64,000 nucleotides of DNA from Vagococcus acidifermentans (GCF_003987655.1 NZ_NGKC01000006.1:62001-126000), one strand, 5' to 3'. Positions 32,151-42,868 are shown, counted from the stretch's first letter. A program made the numbers and translations. Notes: generated by a model from the sequence alone, not told the origin.

Positions 32151-33485
32151 ATGTTACTAATTGGAAATGGAAAACTCATTACTCGAAACCCGGAACAAAT
32201 GCTGATAGAGGATGGTTGTGTGGCTATTGAAGGCACGCAGGTCAAACAAGTTGGCATAACAAAAGACGTGAAAGCTTCCTACCCTGACGCCGATTTTATT
32301 GATGCGAAAGGCAAGCTGATCATGCCCGGCTTCATCAACATGCACAATCATATTTACAGCACATTTGCCAGAGGCCTGAGCATTAGGGGCTATCATCCGA
32401 AAAATTTTATGGATATCCTGAGAGACCAGTGGTGGCGCATTGACAGCGAACTGAATCTGAAAGACTGCTACCACAGTGCGGCAACAGCGTATTTGGACAG
32501 TGTCAAAAATGGCGTCACGACAGTCTTTGACCACCATGCAAGCTATGGTGAAGTGTCAGGCAGTTTGGCAGAATTGTCCCGTGCTGCTGATGAAATCGGT
32601 GTGAGAACATGTCTCTGTTATGAAGTTTCCGACCGCAATGGTGAAGAACAGATGAAACAAGCTGTTAAGGAAAATGCTGATTTTATCCAGGCAGCCGCAT
32701 CCCGTACCGACGACATGCAAAAGGCGATGATGGGCATGCATGCTTCGTTCACCCTCTCCGATGCTTCCATGGCGCTATGCAAAGAACAGACTCCAGATGG
32801 TATCGGTTATCACATACACGTCGCCGAAGGCATGGACGATTTATATGATTCATTGAAAAAATACGGCAAGCCGATTGTCAACCGCCTGTTTGAACTTGGG
32901 TTGTTAGGTGAAAAAACCATGCTGGGACACTGCATTTATATCGATCCGCGGGAAATGGACATTATTCGCGAAACAGACACAATGGTCGTCACCAATCCTG
33001 AGTCCAACATGGGTAACGCTGTCGGCTGTCCGCCGGCCATGAAAATGTTCAACGAGTTCGGCATTATGATGGGGCTGGGAACAGACGGTTATACCAATGA
33101 TATGACCGAATCATTCAAGGTCGCCAACATCATCCACAAGCATCATCTGGTTGATCCGAATGCGGCTTGGAGCGAAGTACCGGCCATGCTGTTTGACAAT
33201 AATCCTAAAATGGCTAACCGTTACTTTGACAAACCGCTTGGCGTCATTAAGGAAGGCGCCTCTGCCGATATTATCGTAGTGGATTACCACTCGCCGACAC
33301 CGATTACCGAGAACAACATCAACAGCCACATCCTGTTCGGTGTCAATGGACGTGCAGTGACCGACACAATTATCAACGGTACCGTCAGAATGAAAGACCG
33401 GGAAATGGTCGGTATAGACGAGGAAAAAATTTATGCCGATGCACAAGCACAGGCACATGATTTGTGGAAGCGCATCAACGGCTAA
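32151..33485 (+). CDS. ssnA: SsnA, putative aminohydrolase of the urate/purine degradation cluster
   Basis: The 444-residue amidohydrolase-superfamily enzyme has the metal site MHNHIYSTFARG (about residue 64), a HIHVAEG strand, a GHC segment and the Asp in GLGTDGYTND, the arrangement of guanine deaminase and ATZ/TRZ-type enzymes. SsnA is one of the conserved genes of the anaerobic urate/purine-degradation cluster known in E. coli and gut anaerobes, and probably hydrolyses a purine-derived ring or amidine intermediate. GGAGG precedes the ATG. It is the first gene downstream of the promoter and cre site; ygfK follows after 30 nt. Confidence 0.93.
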   Translation: MLLIGNGKLITRNPEQMLIEDGCVAIEGTQVKQVGITKDVKASYPDADFIDAKGKLIMPGFINMHNHIYSTFARGLSIRGYHPKNFMDILRDQWWRIDSELNLKDCYHSAATAYLDSVKNGVTTVFDHHASYGEVSGSLAELSRAADEIGVRTCLCYEVSDRNGEEQMKQAVKENADFIQAAASRTDDMQKAMMGMHASFTLSDASMALCKEQTPDGIGYHIHVAEGMDDLYDSLKKYGKPIVNRLFELGLLGEKTMLGHCIYIDPREMDIIRETDTMVVTNPESNMGNAVGCPPAMKMFNEFGIMMGLGTDGYTNDMTESFKVANIIHKHHLVDPNAAWSEVPAMLFDNNPKMANRYFDKPLGVIKEGASADIIVVDYHSPTPITENNINSHILFGVNGRAVTDTIINGTVRMKDREMVGIDEEKIYADAQAQAHDLWKRING

Positions 33486-33515
33486 ATCAATTTCGGATAA
33501 GAGAGGGTATAGAAC

Positions 33516-36515
33516 ATGAGCGATATAATGCATCCAATTTCAATTGACGCGCTATTCAATTGGATTATGAAGGAATACCAAGACGAACAGAAAATTTTTG
33601 GTATCAGAAAATTTTTCAAAGCCGACCCGGACAAGTCAGTTTCGCTTTTCGGCGAAACGATGGAAGTGCCGTGCGGTCCTGCTGCCGGCCCGCATACGCA
33701 ACTCACGCAAAATATTGTGGCGTCCTATTTGACGGGATCGCGCTTCTTTGAAGTAAAGACCGTCCAAGTGCTGGACGGTGAAGATTTGCCGGTAGCTAAA
33801 CCGTGTATCACTGCTGCCGATGAAGCCTATAACTGCGAGTGGTCGACAGAACTGCGTGTACCTCAAGCGTACGATGAGTATGTGAAAGCCTGGTTCCTGT
33901 TAAAAATTTTAAGCAAGGAATTAGGTTTGGGGTCTGAAAACGGGTTCATCTTCAATATGAGTGTCGGGTACGATTTGGCAGGTATCAAGTCCGAAAAAGT
34001 GGACAAGTATATCGTTGATATGCAGGATGCCAGCCGTACACCGATTTGGGAAGAATGCCGCCAAACAGCGTACAATTACTTGCCGCATTTCAAACACATT
34101 GACCGCGAGTACATCGATTCAATTTCACCAAATGTCTGCCGCTCGATTACGCTTTCCACGCTTCACGGCTGTCCGCCGGAAGAGATTGAGCGCATCTCGA
34201 ATTATTTATTGGAAGAAAAAGGATTGAATACATTCATCAAATGCAATCCGACCATGCTTGGTTACGATTATGCACGCAGCACGCTGGACGCGCTGGGCTT
34301 CGATTATATTCAATTCGATGACCACCATTTCAAAGAAGACCTCCAATTTGAAGATGCCGTGCCGATGCTTCAGCGTTTGCAGGCAAAGGCTGACAAGCTT
34401 GGTCTGAGTTTTGGTGTGAAGCTGACAAATACCTTCCCGGTAGATGTCGCAGCTGACGAACTGCCGAGTGAAGAAATGTACATGTCGGGCCGTTCATTGT
34501 ATCCGCTCAGTATTTCATTAGCGAAAAAGCTGTCGGACGTTTTCGACGGCAAACTGCAAATTTCTTATTCCGGCGGGGCGGATGTTTTCAATGTGCGGGA
34601 AATTTTTGATGCAGGTATCTGGCCGATTACGGTAGCTACCACACTGTTGAAACCGGGCGGCTATCAGCGGATGAACCAGATTGCAAATTTACTGAGTGAT
34701 GCGGATTATCCTGATGCCGTCAATGTGAACAGTGCCCATTTGGCAAAACTGGTCGAAAAAGCTAAGGACACCGCCCGCTACCGGAAGTCGGTCAAATTGC
34801 CGGCCAGTCCTAAACTCAAAGAGCAGGTGCCGCTGACCAATTGCTACACGGCGCCGTGCCGCGGAGGCTGTCCGATATCGCAGGATATCCCGGCTTATCT
34901 CCGCTATGTGACCGAGGGCAGATATTTCGAAGCGATGCAGGTAATCGTGGATAAAAACCCGCTGCCATTCATCACTGGTACGATATGTGCCCATCCGTGC
35001 ATGGAAAAGTGTACCCGTCAATTTTATGAGGACTCCATCCACATCCGGGCAGCCAAGCTTGAAGCTGCTGAAAATGCTTATGATGAGTATCTTGCCTCAC
35101 TGACTAAGCCGTCACTCAAAGCTGATGCACCAAAAACAGCTGTTGTCGGCGGAGGACCGGCAGGTATTTCGGCGGGTTTCCTGCTTGCACGAGAAGGGAT
35201 GCCTGTCACTGTGTTTGAAAAAGCGGACCAGCCGGGCGGCGTGTGCAGTCAAGTAGTTCCTGAGTTCCGGATTTCGATGGCATCGGTACAGCGGGATGTT
35301 GATTTGGCAAAATTCATGGGCGCAGAATTCAAAACAGGGCAAGCCGCACCGAGTCTCGCTGAACTACGTGCACAAGGCTACACTAATGTTATTTACGCAA
35401 TCGGTGCCTGGCAACCGGGTGTGCTGCACTTGGAAGCCGGTTCCTCGTTGAATGCCATCAAATTTTTAGTGGCCAACCGCCAAAATCCGACAGACAATCC
35501 TTACGGTGAACACATCATCGTCATCGGCGGCGGCAACACGGCGATGGACTGCGCCCGTGCGGCCAAGCGATTGCCGGGCGTAAAAGAAGTGTCTGTCGTT
35601 TATCGCCGTGACAAACGCAATATGCCGGCAGATGAAGAAGAATTGTATCTGGCACTTGAAGACGGCGTTAAATTCAGAGAATTATTGGCGCCTGTCAAAC
35701 ATGTGGACGGTATTTTGACCTGCGAAAAGATGCGGCTGGGTGACAGAGATGCGTCAGGCCGCCGACGCCCTGTGCCGACTGGTGAGTTTATCGACATGCC
35801 TGCTGATCAGCTGATTGCGGCAGTGGGAGAGAAAGTCGACACAGCATTTTATCAGGAAATAGGGATACAGACAAACCAATACGGTTATGTTGTTGCACAA
35901 CCGGATACGCTGAAAACTAATCTGGAAAATGTCTATGTGATCGGCGACGCTTACCGCGGGCCGGCCACAATTGTTGAAGCCATTGCCGATGCCACGAAAG
36001 CAGTCAGCAATATTTGCGAGATTCATAATAAACATTATGAACAGGTCAACATCAATCCTGATGTGGATAAAGTCCGGCAAAAACGCGGCGACATGCAGCT
36101 GCCGGGATGCACCATGAATCAGGCGGGACGGTGTCTGGAGTGTTCCACTATTTGCGAATCCTGTATGGATGTATGTCCTAACCGTGCGAACATAGTCGTT
36201 ATTGTGAATGGTGCACCGCAAATCGTTCACGTTGACAGAATGTGCAACGAGTGCGGCAACTGCGAAACCTTCTGCCCGTATTCAAGTGCGCCTTACAAAG
36301 ATAAATTTACTATTTTCACCAGTGCGGAGGACTTTGCAGACAGCACCAATTCCGGTTTTTATCTGGAAAATGCTGAAACCGGCGACTGCCGCGTCAGATT
36401 ATGGGGCACTGTTTCAACGGTGAACCTGAATGAAGCAACAGCTACTATTCCAACAGATATTTTTGAAATGATGCAGACGATTGTAGCAGATTATCACTAC
36501 ACATTACAGCTATAA
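33516..36515 (+). CDS. ygfK: YgfK-type oxidoreductase (putative selenate reductase subunit)
   Basis: The 999-residue multidomain flavoprotein has an N-terminal dihydroorotate-dehydrogenase-like TIM barrel (about 1-420; CGPAAGPHTQ, STLHGCPPEEIE). A GltD-like region with an Fe-S helical domain follows (about 440-530; C.APCRGGCPISQDIPAYL..., CAHPCMEKC), then FAD and NAD(P) Rossmann motifs (VVGGGPAGISAG, VIGGGNTAMDCAR). The C-terminus has two [4Fe-4S] motifs (CLECSTICESCMDVCP, CNECGNCETFCP). This is the YgfK layout, required in known urate-degrading bacteria and presumed to feed electrons into reductive ring chemistry. The old selenate-reductase label is not proof of activity. Second gene of the locus. 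Confidence 0.94.
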   Translation: MSDIMHPISIDALFNWIMKEYQDEQKIFGIRKFFKADPDKSVSLFGETMEVPCGPAAGPHTQLTQNIVASYLTGSRFFEVKTVQVLDGEDLPVAKPCITAADEAYNCEWSTELRVPQAYDEYVKAWFLLKILSKELGLGSENGFIFNMSVGYDLAGIKSEKVDKYIVDMQDASRTPIWEECRQTAYNYLPHFKHIDREYIDSISPNVCRSITLSTLHGCPPEEIERISNYLLEEKGLNTFIKCNPTMLGYDYARSTLDALGFDYIQFDDHHFKEDLQFEDAVPMLQRLQAKADKLGLSFGVKLTNTFPVDVAADELPSEEMYMSGRSLYPLSISLAKKLSDVFDGKLQISYSGGADVFNVREIFDAGIWPITVATTLLKPGGYQRMNQIANLLSDADYPDAVNVNSAHLAKLVEKAKDTARYRKSVKLPASPKLKEQVPLTNCYTAPCRGGCPISQDIPAYLRYVTEGRYFEAMQVIVDKNPLPFITGTICAHPCMEKCTRQFYEDSIHIRAAKLEAAENAYDEYLASLTKPSLKADAPKTAVVGGGPAGISAGFLLAREGMPVTVFEKADQPGGVCSQVVPEFRISMASVQRDVDLAKFMGAEFKTGQAAPSLAELRAQGYTNVIYAIGAWQPGVLHLEAGSSLNAIKFLVANRQNPTDNPYGEHIIVIGGGNTAMDCARAAKRLPGVKEVSVVYRRDKRNMPADEEELYLALEDGVKFRELLAPVKHVDGILTCEKMRLGDRDASGRRRPVPTGEFIDMPADQLIAAVGEKVDTAFYQEIGIQTNQYGYVVAQPDTLKTNLENVYVIGDAYRGPATIVEAIADATKAVSNICEIHNKHYEQVNINPDVDKVRQKRGDMQLPGCTMNQAGRCLECSTICESCMDVCPNRANIVVIVNGAPQIVHVDRMCNECGNCETFCPYSSAPYKDKFTIFTSAEDFADSTNSGFYLENAETGDCRVRLWGTVSTVNLNEATATIPTDIFEMMQTIVADYHYTLQL

Positions 36516-36557
36516 ACCAGCTGAATCGGCTGTTTCGTTCTGATGGAGGACGACAAT

Positions 36558-37943
36558 ATGTCAATATTATTAAAAGGCGGTACAGTCGTGTCGGCTCACG
36601 GCAGACGCCAACTGGATGTACGATTGTCAGACGGTAAAATAATCGAGGTCGGCGGGAATCTTCTTGAAGAAGACTCCCGTGTCGAAGATGTGACCGGACG
36701 GTTTCTGCTGCCGGGCTTTATTGATGCGCATACGCATTTAGAATTGAATAACGGTCCCGGAACTCAAGGGACAGCAGATAATTTTGCAACCGGCAGCCGA
36801 GCGGCAGTTGCCAAAGGAACCACGACAGTGATTGATATGGCAACGCCGGATCAAGGGGGCACACTTCAGTCATGCCTGGCAACATGGAACCGGCTGGCTG
36901 AAAACAAAAGCAGCTGCGACTACACTTACCACATGTCGGTGATTGACTGGCATGCAGGAACTGCAGATGAAATCAAAGCCATGTTCAATCAGGGGATTAC
37001 CTCGTTTAAGATGTATCTGGCTTATGATAATCTGCGGGCAAGCGACTCCGAGTTGTATGAAGCAATGCTGGTGATCAAAAAATACGGCGGCATGCTGGGG
37101 GTTCACTGTGAAAATGGCGAACTGGTCAATGAAATGATTGCCAAGCTCGTTGGCGAGGGGAAGCTGACACCTTATTATCATCCCTTATCCCGTCCCAATG
37201 CACTGGAGGCAGAAGCAGTTACGCGTTATTTGACCATTGCTAAAATGGCGGAATTGCCGGTCAATATCGTGCATCTCAGCACAAAAGAAGGGTTGGAGGC
37301 CGTCCGACGTGCCCGCCAGGCCGGACAGCAGGTATTTGTGGAAACGTGTCCGCAATACTTGGTGTTGGATGATCATCTGTATGATTTGCCGGATTTTGAA
37401 AGTGCGAAGTATGTCTGTTCACCGCCCTTGCGCAGTGTCGCTGACCAAGAAGCACTTTGGCTCGGCATACAGCACAATGACATCGACACCGTGTCAACAG
37501 ATCATTGCAGTTTTAATTTCCACGGGCAAAAAGACCTCGGGAAAGCTGACTTCAGTAAAATACCCAATGGTATGCCGGGTGTTGAAACGAGACCGGAGCT
37601 GATATATACCTATGGCGTAGCCAAAGGGCGAATCACGCTGGAAAAAATGGTCGCGCTGTTATCAGAAAATATCGCCAGGCAATTTCATTTATTTCCGCAA
37701 AAAGGCGTGATTCAGCCGGGGAGCGACGCAGATATCGTTGTGTGGGACCCGAACGTCCAATCCGTTATTTCTCATACGACACAATTGCAAAATGTCGACT
37801 ATACGCCGTACGAAGGCATGGCAACAATCGGCGCTCCTGAAAAAGTTTATTTACGGGGAATCAAAGTGGCAGAAAACGGGCAAGTCTTAATTGAAAAACA
37901 AGGAAAATTTGTGTACCGTCACACAAAAAATCAACCGGATTAG
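36558..37943 (+). CDS. hydA: Dihydropyrimidinase/D-hydantoinase
   Basis: The 461-residue cyclic amidohydrolase has the metal motif DAHTHLEL, the carboxylated Lys in TSFKMYLAYDN, HCENG, IVHLSTKEG and the Asp in VSTDHCSFN. All binuclear-zinc ligands of hydantoinases are present. In this cluster it should open a hydantoin- or dihydropyrimidine-like ring derived from urate. ATG 36558 follows GGAGG (36545-36549); an in-frame start at 36543 lies before the site. A GC-rich hairpin separates it from ygeX. Confidence 0.93.
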   Translation: MSILLKGGTVVSAHGRRQLDVRLSDGKIIEVGGNLLEEDSRVEDVTGRFLLPGFIDAHTHLELNNGPGTQGTADNFATGSRAAVAKGTTTVIDMATPDQGGTLQSCLATWNRLAENKSSCDYTYHMSVIDWHAGTADEIKAMFNQGITSFKMYLAYDNLRASDSELYEAMLVIKKYGGMLGVHCENGELVNEMIAKLVGEGKLTPYYHPLSRPNALEAEAVTRYLTIAKMAELPVNIVHLSTKEGLEAVRRARQAGQQVFVETCPQYLVLDDHLYDLPDFESAKYVCSPPLRSVADQEALWLGIQHNDIDTVSTDHCSFNFHGQKDLGKADFSKIPNGMPGVETRPELIYTYGVAKGRITLEKMVALLSENIARQFHLFPQKGVIQPGSDADIVVWDPNVQSVISHTTQLQNVDYTPYEGMATIGAPEKVYLRGIKVAENGQVLIEKQGKFVYRHTKNQPD

Positions 37944-37968
37944 CCTGATTAACGACTGTTTAACGGCT

Positions 37969-37991
37969 GGGTTGCGGGTTTTCCGCAACCC
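37969..37991 (+). other. Intercistronic hairpin between hydA and ygeX
   Basis: A 9-bp GC-rich stem (37969-37977 with 37983-37991) and a GTTTT loop, without a U tract. It probably acts in mRNA processing or stability rather than as a full terminator. Confidence 0.55.
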
Positions 37992-38019
37992 GGAAAAATA
38001 GATATTGGAGGAAGATTCA

Positions 38020-39219
38020 TTGGAAAAAATTAAATGGGCAAATAATGAGATGCCTAAGACAGATGATCAGTATTTTTCACTGATGGGAGACGAGAAAATC
38101 CAAAAAGCACTGGCATTTCACCGTAGTTTTCCACAGTACAGCGAAACACCGCTGGCAAAATTAAACCAAATGGCCGCGTACCTTGGGCTGGGGGATATTT
38201 TCATAAAGGATGAATCCTATCGATTCGGCTTAAATGCATTCAAAGTGCTTGGCGGCTCTTTTGCGATGGCCAACTATATTGCCGACAAGCTTGGAAAAGA
38301 TGTGTCAGAGCTGACTTATGATGTATTGACTTCCGACGCGCTGAGAGACGAATTTGGACAGGCGACATTTTTCACCGCAACTGACGGCAATCACGGCCGC
38401 GGTGTTGCATGGGCGGCGAATAAGCTCGGCCAAAAAGCAGTTGTTTTGATGCCTAAAGGTACAACTCAGACACGCCTTGAAAATATTCAAAAAGAAGGCG
38501 CCACAGTGACGATTGAAGAGGTCAATTACGATGAGTGTGTCCGTATGGCAAATGAGATGGCCGAAAATACCGAAAACGGCGTGATGGTTCAGGATACGGC
38601 TTGGGAAGGCTACGAAAAAATTCCGACTTGGATCATGCAAGGCTACGGCACAATGGCACTGGAATCCTCCAGACAGCTGGAAGAAGCAGGAAAAGACCGT
38701 CCAACGCACGTATTCGTGCAAGCAGGTGTCGGCAGTCTGGCAGGTGCAGTGGTCGGTTACTATGCGAATAAATACCCAGATAATCCGCCTAAGATGATCG
38801 TAATGGAGGCAGAGGCAGCCGATTGCTTGTATCAATCAGCCATTGCCAAAGACGGCAAAATCCGGTTTGTGACCGGCGACTTGCAGACGATTATGGCAGG
38901 TCTGGCCTGTGGAGAACCAAACACGATTTCGTTCGACATTTTAAAAAATCACGTGGACTGTTTCGTCTCCTGCCCGGATTGGGTGGCTGCTTACGGCATG
39001 CGTCTCTTGGGAGCACCGCTGAAAGGCGACCCGCAAGTCATCTCCGGTGAATCTGGTGCTGTCGGCATGGGATTGCTGGCAGCCATCATGCAAAATGAGG
39101 AGTACAAAGAATTGAAAGAAGCGCTTGAGCTGGATGAGCACTCTACTGTTGTGATGTTTTCAACAGAAGGCGACACTGATCCGGATCATTATAAAAAAAT
39201 TGTATGGGGGAAAGAATAA
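38020..39219 (+). CDS. ygeX: 2,3-diaminopropionate ammonia-lyase (YgeX)
   Basis: The 399-residue fold-type II PLP enzyme converts 2,3-diaminopropionate to pyruvate and two ammonia. The Schiff-base Lys lies in [13 protein letters not shown] (about residue 73), the substrate loop is TDGNHGRG, and the C-terminal glycine loop ends [10 protein letters not shown]. This is the DpaL/YgeX pattern. The enzyme starts at TTG 38020, placed 5 nt after GGAGGAAG; an upstream TTG at 38005 lies before the site. In the urate pathway it delivers the carbon as pyruvate. Its stop shares bases with the start of ygeY (TAATG). Confidence 0.94.
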   Translation: MEKIKWANNEMPKTDDQYFSLMGDEKIQKALAFHRSFPQYSETPLAKLNQMAAYLGLGDIFIKDESYRFGLNAFKVLGGSFAMANYIADKLGKDVSELTYDVLTSDALRDEFGQATFFTATDGNHGRGVAWAANKLGQKAVVLMPKGTTQTRLENIQKEGATVTIEEVNYDECVRMANEMAENTENGVMVQDTAWEGYEKIPTWIMQGYGTMALESSRQLEEAGKDRPTHVFVQAGVGSLAGAVVGYYANKYPDNPPKMIVMEAEAADCLYQSAIAKDGKIRFVTGDLQTIMAGLACGEPNTISFDILKNHVDCFVSCPDWVAAYGMRLLGAPLKGDPQVISGESGAVGMGLLAAIMQNEEYKELKEALELDEHSTVVMFSTEGDTDPDHYKKIVWGKE

Positions 39220-40538
39220 TGGATTTTAATGCAATCAAAGAAGCTGCACAAGCATACGAAAAGGATATGACAAAATTTTTACGCGATTTAGTCAATATAC
39301 CGGGCGAAAGTGCTGAAGAAGGTCCCAAAATGGCCAGAGCCAGAGAGGAAATGGAAAAACTGGGCTTTGATAAAGTTGAAGTCGATCCTCAAGGCAACTT
39401 GTTGGGCTACATGGGGACTGGTGAGACACTGATTGCGTTTGACGGTCATATCGACACAGTCGGTATCGGCGAGCGTTCTAACTGGAAATTCGACCCGTAT
39501 GAAGGGTATGAAACAGATGAAGAAATCGGCGGACGCGGTACGTCTGATCAAGAAGGCGGTATCGTATCAGCCGTTTACGGGGCAAAAATCATGAAAGATT
39601 TGGGTCTGCTGTCTGATCAGTACACTGTGCTGGTTGCTGTCACTGTGCAGGAAGAAGATTGCGACGGTTTATGCTGGCAATACATCATCAAAGAAGACAA
39701 AGTTCGTCCGGAATTTGTTGTTTCCACAGAGCCGACGGATGGCGGTATTTACCGCGGACAACGCGGACGGATGGAAATCCGTGTTGACGTCAAAGGTGTA
39801 TCAAGCCACGGTTCAGCTCCGGAGCGCGGCGACAACGCGATTTACAAAATGGCAGATATTTTACAAGATGTACGGGCACTGAACAACAATGGCGATACAG
39901 AAAGCACAGCCATCAAAGGGTTGGTTAGAATGCTTGATGAAAAATACAATCCGGAATGGCAGGAAGCGCGCTTCTTGGGCCGCGGTACAGTCACCGTCTC
40001 TCAGATTTACCATTCATCGCCTAGCCGCTGTGCGGTGGCTGACGGCTGTACGGTATCACTCGATCGCCGTATGACGGCCGGCGAAACATGGGAAAGCTGT
40101 CTGGAAGAGATTCGCAATTTGCCGGCAGTGAAGAAGTATGGCGATGACGTGACGGTTTCCATGTATGATTACGACCGTCCATCATATACCGGACTAGTTT
40201 ACCCGATCGAATGCTACTTCCCGACATGGGTGATTCCAGAAGACCATGATGTTACCAAGGCATTAATGGAAACCCACGAACAATTATTCGGTACCGAGCG
40301 TCAAGGGTCAGAAGGCACAGTTAAGATGCGCCAATCACGTCCGCTGCTTGACAAATGGACGTTCTCAACTAACGGCGTGACCATCATGGGGCGTAACGGC
40401 ATCCCATGTATCGGTTTTGGCCCGGGAGCAGAAGCTCAGGCCCATGCCCCAAATGAAAAAACTTGGAAAGAAGATTTAGTGCGTTGTGCCGCTTTCTATG
40501 CAGCGTTGCCTAGTATTTATATGAAACATAAACAATAA
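39219..40538 (+). CDS. ygeY: YgeY family selenium metabolism-linked hydrolase
   Basis: The 439-residue M20-type metallohydrolase has FDGHIDTVG (zinc His/Asp), the bridging Asp in GTSDQEGG, the catalytic pair in VQEEDCDG and the [15 protein letters not shown] segment. It belongs to the YgeY group of the urate cluster, thought to cleave an amide of a linear intermediate rather than peptides. The ATG at 39219 overlaps the ygeX stop codon by one base, with GGGGGAAAG upstream, so translation is coupled. Confidence 0.93.
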   Translation: MDFNAIKEAAQAYEKDMTKFLRDLVNIPGESAEEGPKMARAREEMEKLGFDKVEVDPQGNLLGYMGTGETLIAFDGHIDTVGIGERSNWKFDPYEGYETDEEIGGRGTSDQEGGIVSAVYGAKIMKDLGLLSDQYTVLVAVTVQEEDCDGLCWQYIIKEDKVRPEFVVSTEPTDGGIYRGQRGRMEIRVDVKGVSSHGSAPERGDNAIYKMADILQDVRALNNNGDTESTAIKGLVRMLDEKYNPEWQEARFLGRGTVTVSQIYHSSPSRCAVADGCTVSLDRRMTAGETWESCLEEIRNLPAVKKYGDDVTVSMYDYDRPSYTGLVYPIECYFPTWVIPEDHDVTKALMETHEQLFGTERQGSEGTVKMRQSRPLLDKWTFSTNGVTIMGRNGIPCIGFGPGAEAQAHAPNEKTWKEDLVRCAAFYAALPSIYMKHKQ

Positions 40539-40557
40539 ATGAGGAGCCTAAAAAAAT

Positions 40558-41754
40558 ATGACAACTTTACAGGATTTTATTGAGAAACTGGACCAACTTG
40601 ATTTTGAAAACATGTACGACAATGATTTCTTTCTGACATGGGAGAAAACACCGGAAGAATTGGAAGCAGTCTTCACAATCGCCGATACATTGCGTTACAT
40701 GAGAGAAAATAATATTTCGACTAAAATTTTTGACAGCGGCTTAGGTATTTCGCTGTTTCGCGACAATTCTACCCGTACGCGCTTCAGTTTTGCGTCAGCT
40801 TGCAACCTGCTTGGGTTAGAAGTTCAAGATTTGGACGAAGGCAAGAGTCAAATCTCCCACGGTGAAACAGTCCGTGAGACAGCCAATATGATTTCCTTTA
40901 TGGCTGATGTGATAGGAATTCGCGATGATATGTTTATCGGAAAAGGCAATGCCTACATGCACGAAGTAGCAGATTCTGTCAAAGAAGGCCATGATGACGG
41001 TGTGCTGGAACAGCGTCCAACGCTTGTCAACTTACAATGTGACATCGACCACCCGACGCAGTCAATGGCGGATGCGCTTCATCTAATCCATGAATTCGGC
41101 GGCATTGAAAACTTGAAAGGCAAGAAAATCGCCATGACTTGGGCCTACTCGCCTTCATACGGCAAACCGCTGTCTGTTCCTCAAGGCATTGTCGGTTTAA
41201 TGACAAGACTGGGAATGGATGTTGTGCTGGCTCATCCGGAAGGTTATGAAATCATGCCGGAAGTAGAAGAAGTTGCCAAACGCAACGCTGCTGAAACAGG
41301 CGGCTCGTTCACAAAAACCAATTCAATGGCTGAAGCATTCAAAGATGCAGACATTGTGTATCCGAAAAGCTGGGCACCGTTTGCTGCCATGGAAAAAAGA
41401 ACGGAACTTTACGGCAAAGGTGATTTTGACGGTATCGACAAGCTGGAGCAGGAGCTGCTGGCACAAAACGCCAACCACACCGACTGGGAATGTACAGAAG
41501 AACTGATGGCAACGACCAAAGACGGCAAAGCTCTTTACATGCACTGCCTGCCGGCGGACATTACAGGTGTCAGCTGTGATCAGGGTGAAGTGGCAGCGTC
41601 TGTCTTTGACCGCTACCGGGTGCCGTTGTACAAAGAGGCCAGCTATAAACCATATATCATTGCAGCGATGATTTTCCTGAGCAAAGTGAAGGCACCTCAA
41701 GATGTCTTGAAAAAACTTGCCGAAAAGGGGACACCAAGAGAATTTCATAAATAA
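40558..41754 (+). CDS. ygeW: YgeW-type knotted carbamoyltransferase
   Basis: The 398-residue protein has the carbamoyl-phosphate loop STRTRFSF, the HPTQSMAD segment and the HCLPAD motif, as in aspartate/ornithine carbamoyltransferases. The larger size, the VPQGIVGL region and the FDSGLGISLFRDN start are those of the YgeW family. Run phosphorolytically it would cleave a ureido intermediate to carbamoyl phosphate and 2,3-diaminopropionate, the substrates of carbamate kinase and YgeX encoded beside it. GAGGAG precedes the ATG, 19 nt after ygeY. A structured hairpin follows. Confidence 0.93.
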   Translation: MTTLQDFIEKLDQLDFENMYDNDFFLTWEKTPEELEAVFTIADTLRYMRENNISTKIFDSGLGISLFRDNSTRTRFSFASACNLLGLEVQDLDEGKSQISHGETVRETANMISFMADVIGIRDDMFIGKGNAYMHEVADSVKEGHDDGVLEQRPTLVNLQCDIDHPTQSMADALHLIHEFGGIENLKGKKIAMTWAYSPSYGKPLSVPQGIVGLMTRLGMDVVLAHPEGYEIMPEVEEVAKRNAAETGGSFTKTNSMAEAFKDADIVYPKSWAPFAAMEKRTELYGKGDFDGIDKLEQELLAQNANHTDWECTEELMATTKDGKALYMHCLPADITGVSCDQGEVAASVFDRYRVPLYKEASYKPYIIAAMIFLSKVKAPQDVLKKLAEKGTPREFHK

Positions 41755-41764
41755 ACGTTGTGCC

Positions 41765-41881
41765 GTCACGGTTCAGTGACTGCAGCTCATTTAATCACTC
41801 ACTTTCAGCAGTTATGATGTTAATAATGTGCAGGACTGCGGGCCTGGCCAGACCTGCTGAAAGTGGGTGTTTGTGATTTTT
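41765..41881 (+). promoter_or_regulatory. Structured intercistronic region (long hairpin with T run) before carbamate kinase
   Basis: The strongest part is a perfect 12-bp stem (41800-41811 with 41854-41865) enclosing about 42 nt that include GC-rich sub-helices (around 41831-41853). It continues outward imperfectly to a T5 run (41877-41881). A small hairpin (GTCAC/GTGAC, 41765-41780) precedes it. This looks like a leaky terminator or attenuator splitting the locus into two expression levels. No known riboswitch consensus was recognised. Confidence 0.55.
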
Positions 41882-41904
41882 AGAGAATGTAAGGAGTGGA
41901 TAAT

Positions 41905-42846
41905 ATGGCAAAACGCGTTGTTGTTGCTTTAGGCGGCAATGCCCTCGGAAACAATCTGAACGAGCAGATGACTGCTGTTAAACACACATCTCAAGCGATT
42001 GCGGACTTGATTGAAGCCGGCTATGAGGTCGTCCTCTCTCACGGAAATGGTCCTCAGGTAGGGATGATTCAACTGGCAATGGAGGAGCTGAGTTTGAAAC
42101 AGCCGGAAAAATATCCGACCGTGCCTTTGTCAGTTTGCGTGGCAATGAGTCAGAGCTATGTGGGGTATGATTTGCAGAACGCCTTACGGGAAGAACTGCT
42201 GAACAGAGGCATCACTTGCCCGGTTGCAACTGTCATCACACAAGTCGCAGTCGACCCGACTGACAAAGCTTTTGAGCGACCTACAAAACCGATTGGCCGT
42301 TTTATGTCAAAGGAAGAAGCAGACCGGCTTGTGCAGGAAAAAAACATTACGGTAATGGAAGATGCCGGCCGCGGATACCGGCAAGTCGTGGCATCGCCAA
42401 AACCGACAGAGATTATTGAAATCGAAACAATCAAAGCTTTGATTGATGCCGGTCAGACGGTCATTGCTTGCGGCGGCGGGGGGATTCCGATTGTTAAAGA
42501 GAACGCCAATCACTTGAAGGGCGTCGGGGCTGTCATCGACAAAGATTTTTGCAGCGAGATATTGGCAGAAGCAGTGGATGCCGATTTCCTGATTATTTTG
42601 ACAGCTGTGGAAAAGGTCTGCATTAATTACGGCAAACCAGATCAGCAGGCACTTTCTTCTGTAAGCGTTCACGAAATGGAAAAATTAGCGGAAGAGGGTC
42701 ATTTTGCACCAGGCTCAATGCTGCCTAAAGTTGAAGCAGCTATTAAATTCGCCAAATCCAAGCCGGGGAGAAAAACACTTATTACGTTACTGGAAAAAGC
42801 GCATGACGGCATTGAAGGGAAAACAGGGACGTTGATCCGGCATTAG
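41905..42846 (+). CDS. arcC: Carbamate kinase
   Basis: The 313-residue amino-acid-kinase-fold enzyme transfers phosphate from carbamoyl phosphate to ADP. VVALGGNALG opens the sequence, followed by LSHGNGPQVG, the PIGRFM segment, ACGGGGIPIV and GSMLPKVEAA. In this locus it is the ATP-producing step after YgeW (the yqeA position of E. coli). GGAG lies 8 nt before ATG 41905. The gene is not next to arcA or arcB, so arginine catabolism is unlikely. Confidence 0.95.
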   Translation: MAKRVVVALGGNALGNNLNEQMTAVKHTSQAIADLIEAGYEVVLSHGNGPQVGMIQLAMEELSLKQPEKYPTVPLSVCVAMSQSYVGYDLQNALREELLNRGITCPVATVITQVAVDPTDKAFERPTKPIGRFMSKEEADRLVQEKNITVMEDAGRGYRQVVASPKPTEIIEIETIKALIDAGQTVIACGGGGIPIVKENANHLKGVGAVIDKDFCSEILAEAVDADFLIILTAVEKVCINYGKPDQQALSSVSVHEMEKLAEEGHFAPGSMLPKVEAAIKFAKSKPGRKTLITLLEKAHDGIEGKTGTLIRH

Positions 42847-42868
42847 TCTATTTGAAAGGGATGAAACA

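Noticed and set aside
41765-41881. Known riboswitch (purine, guanidine or xanthine type) before carbamate kinase
   Set aside because: None of the conserved core motifs I know for these classes is present.
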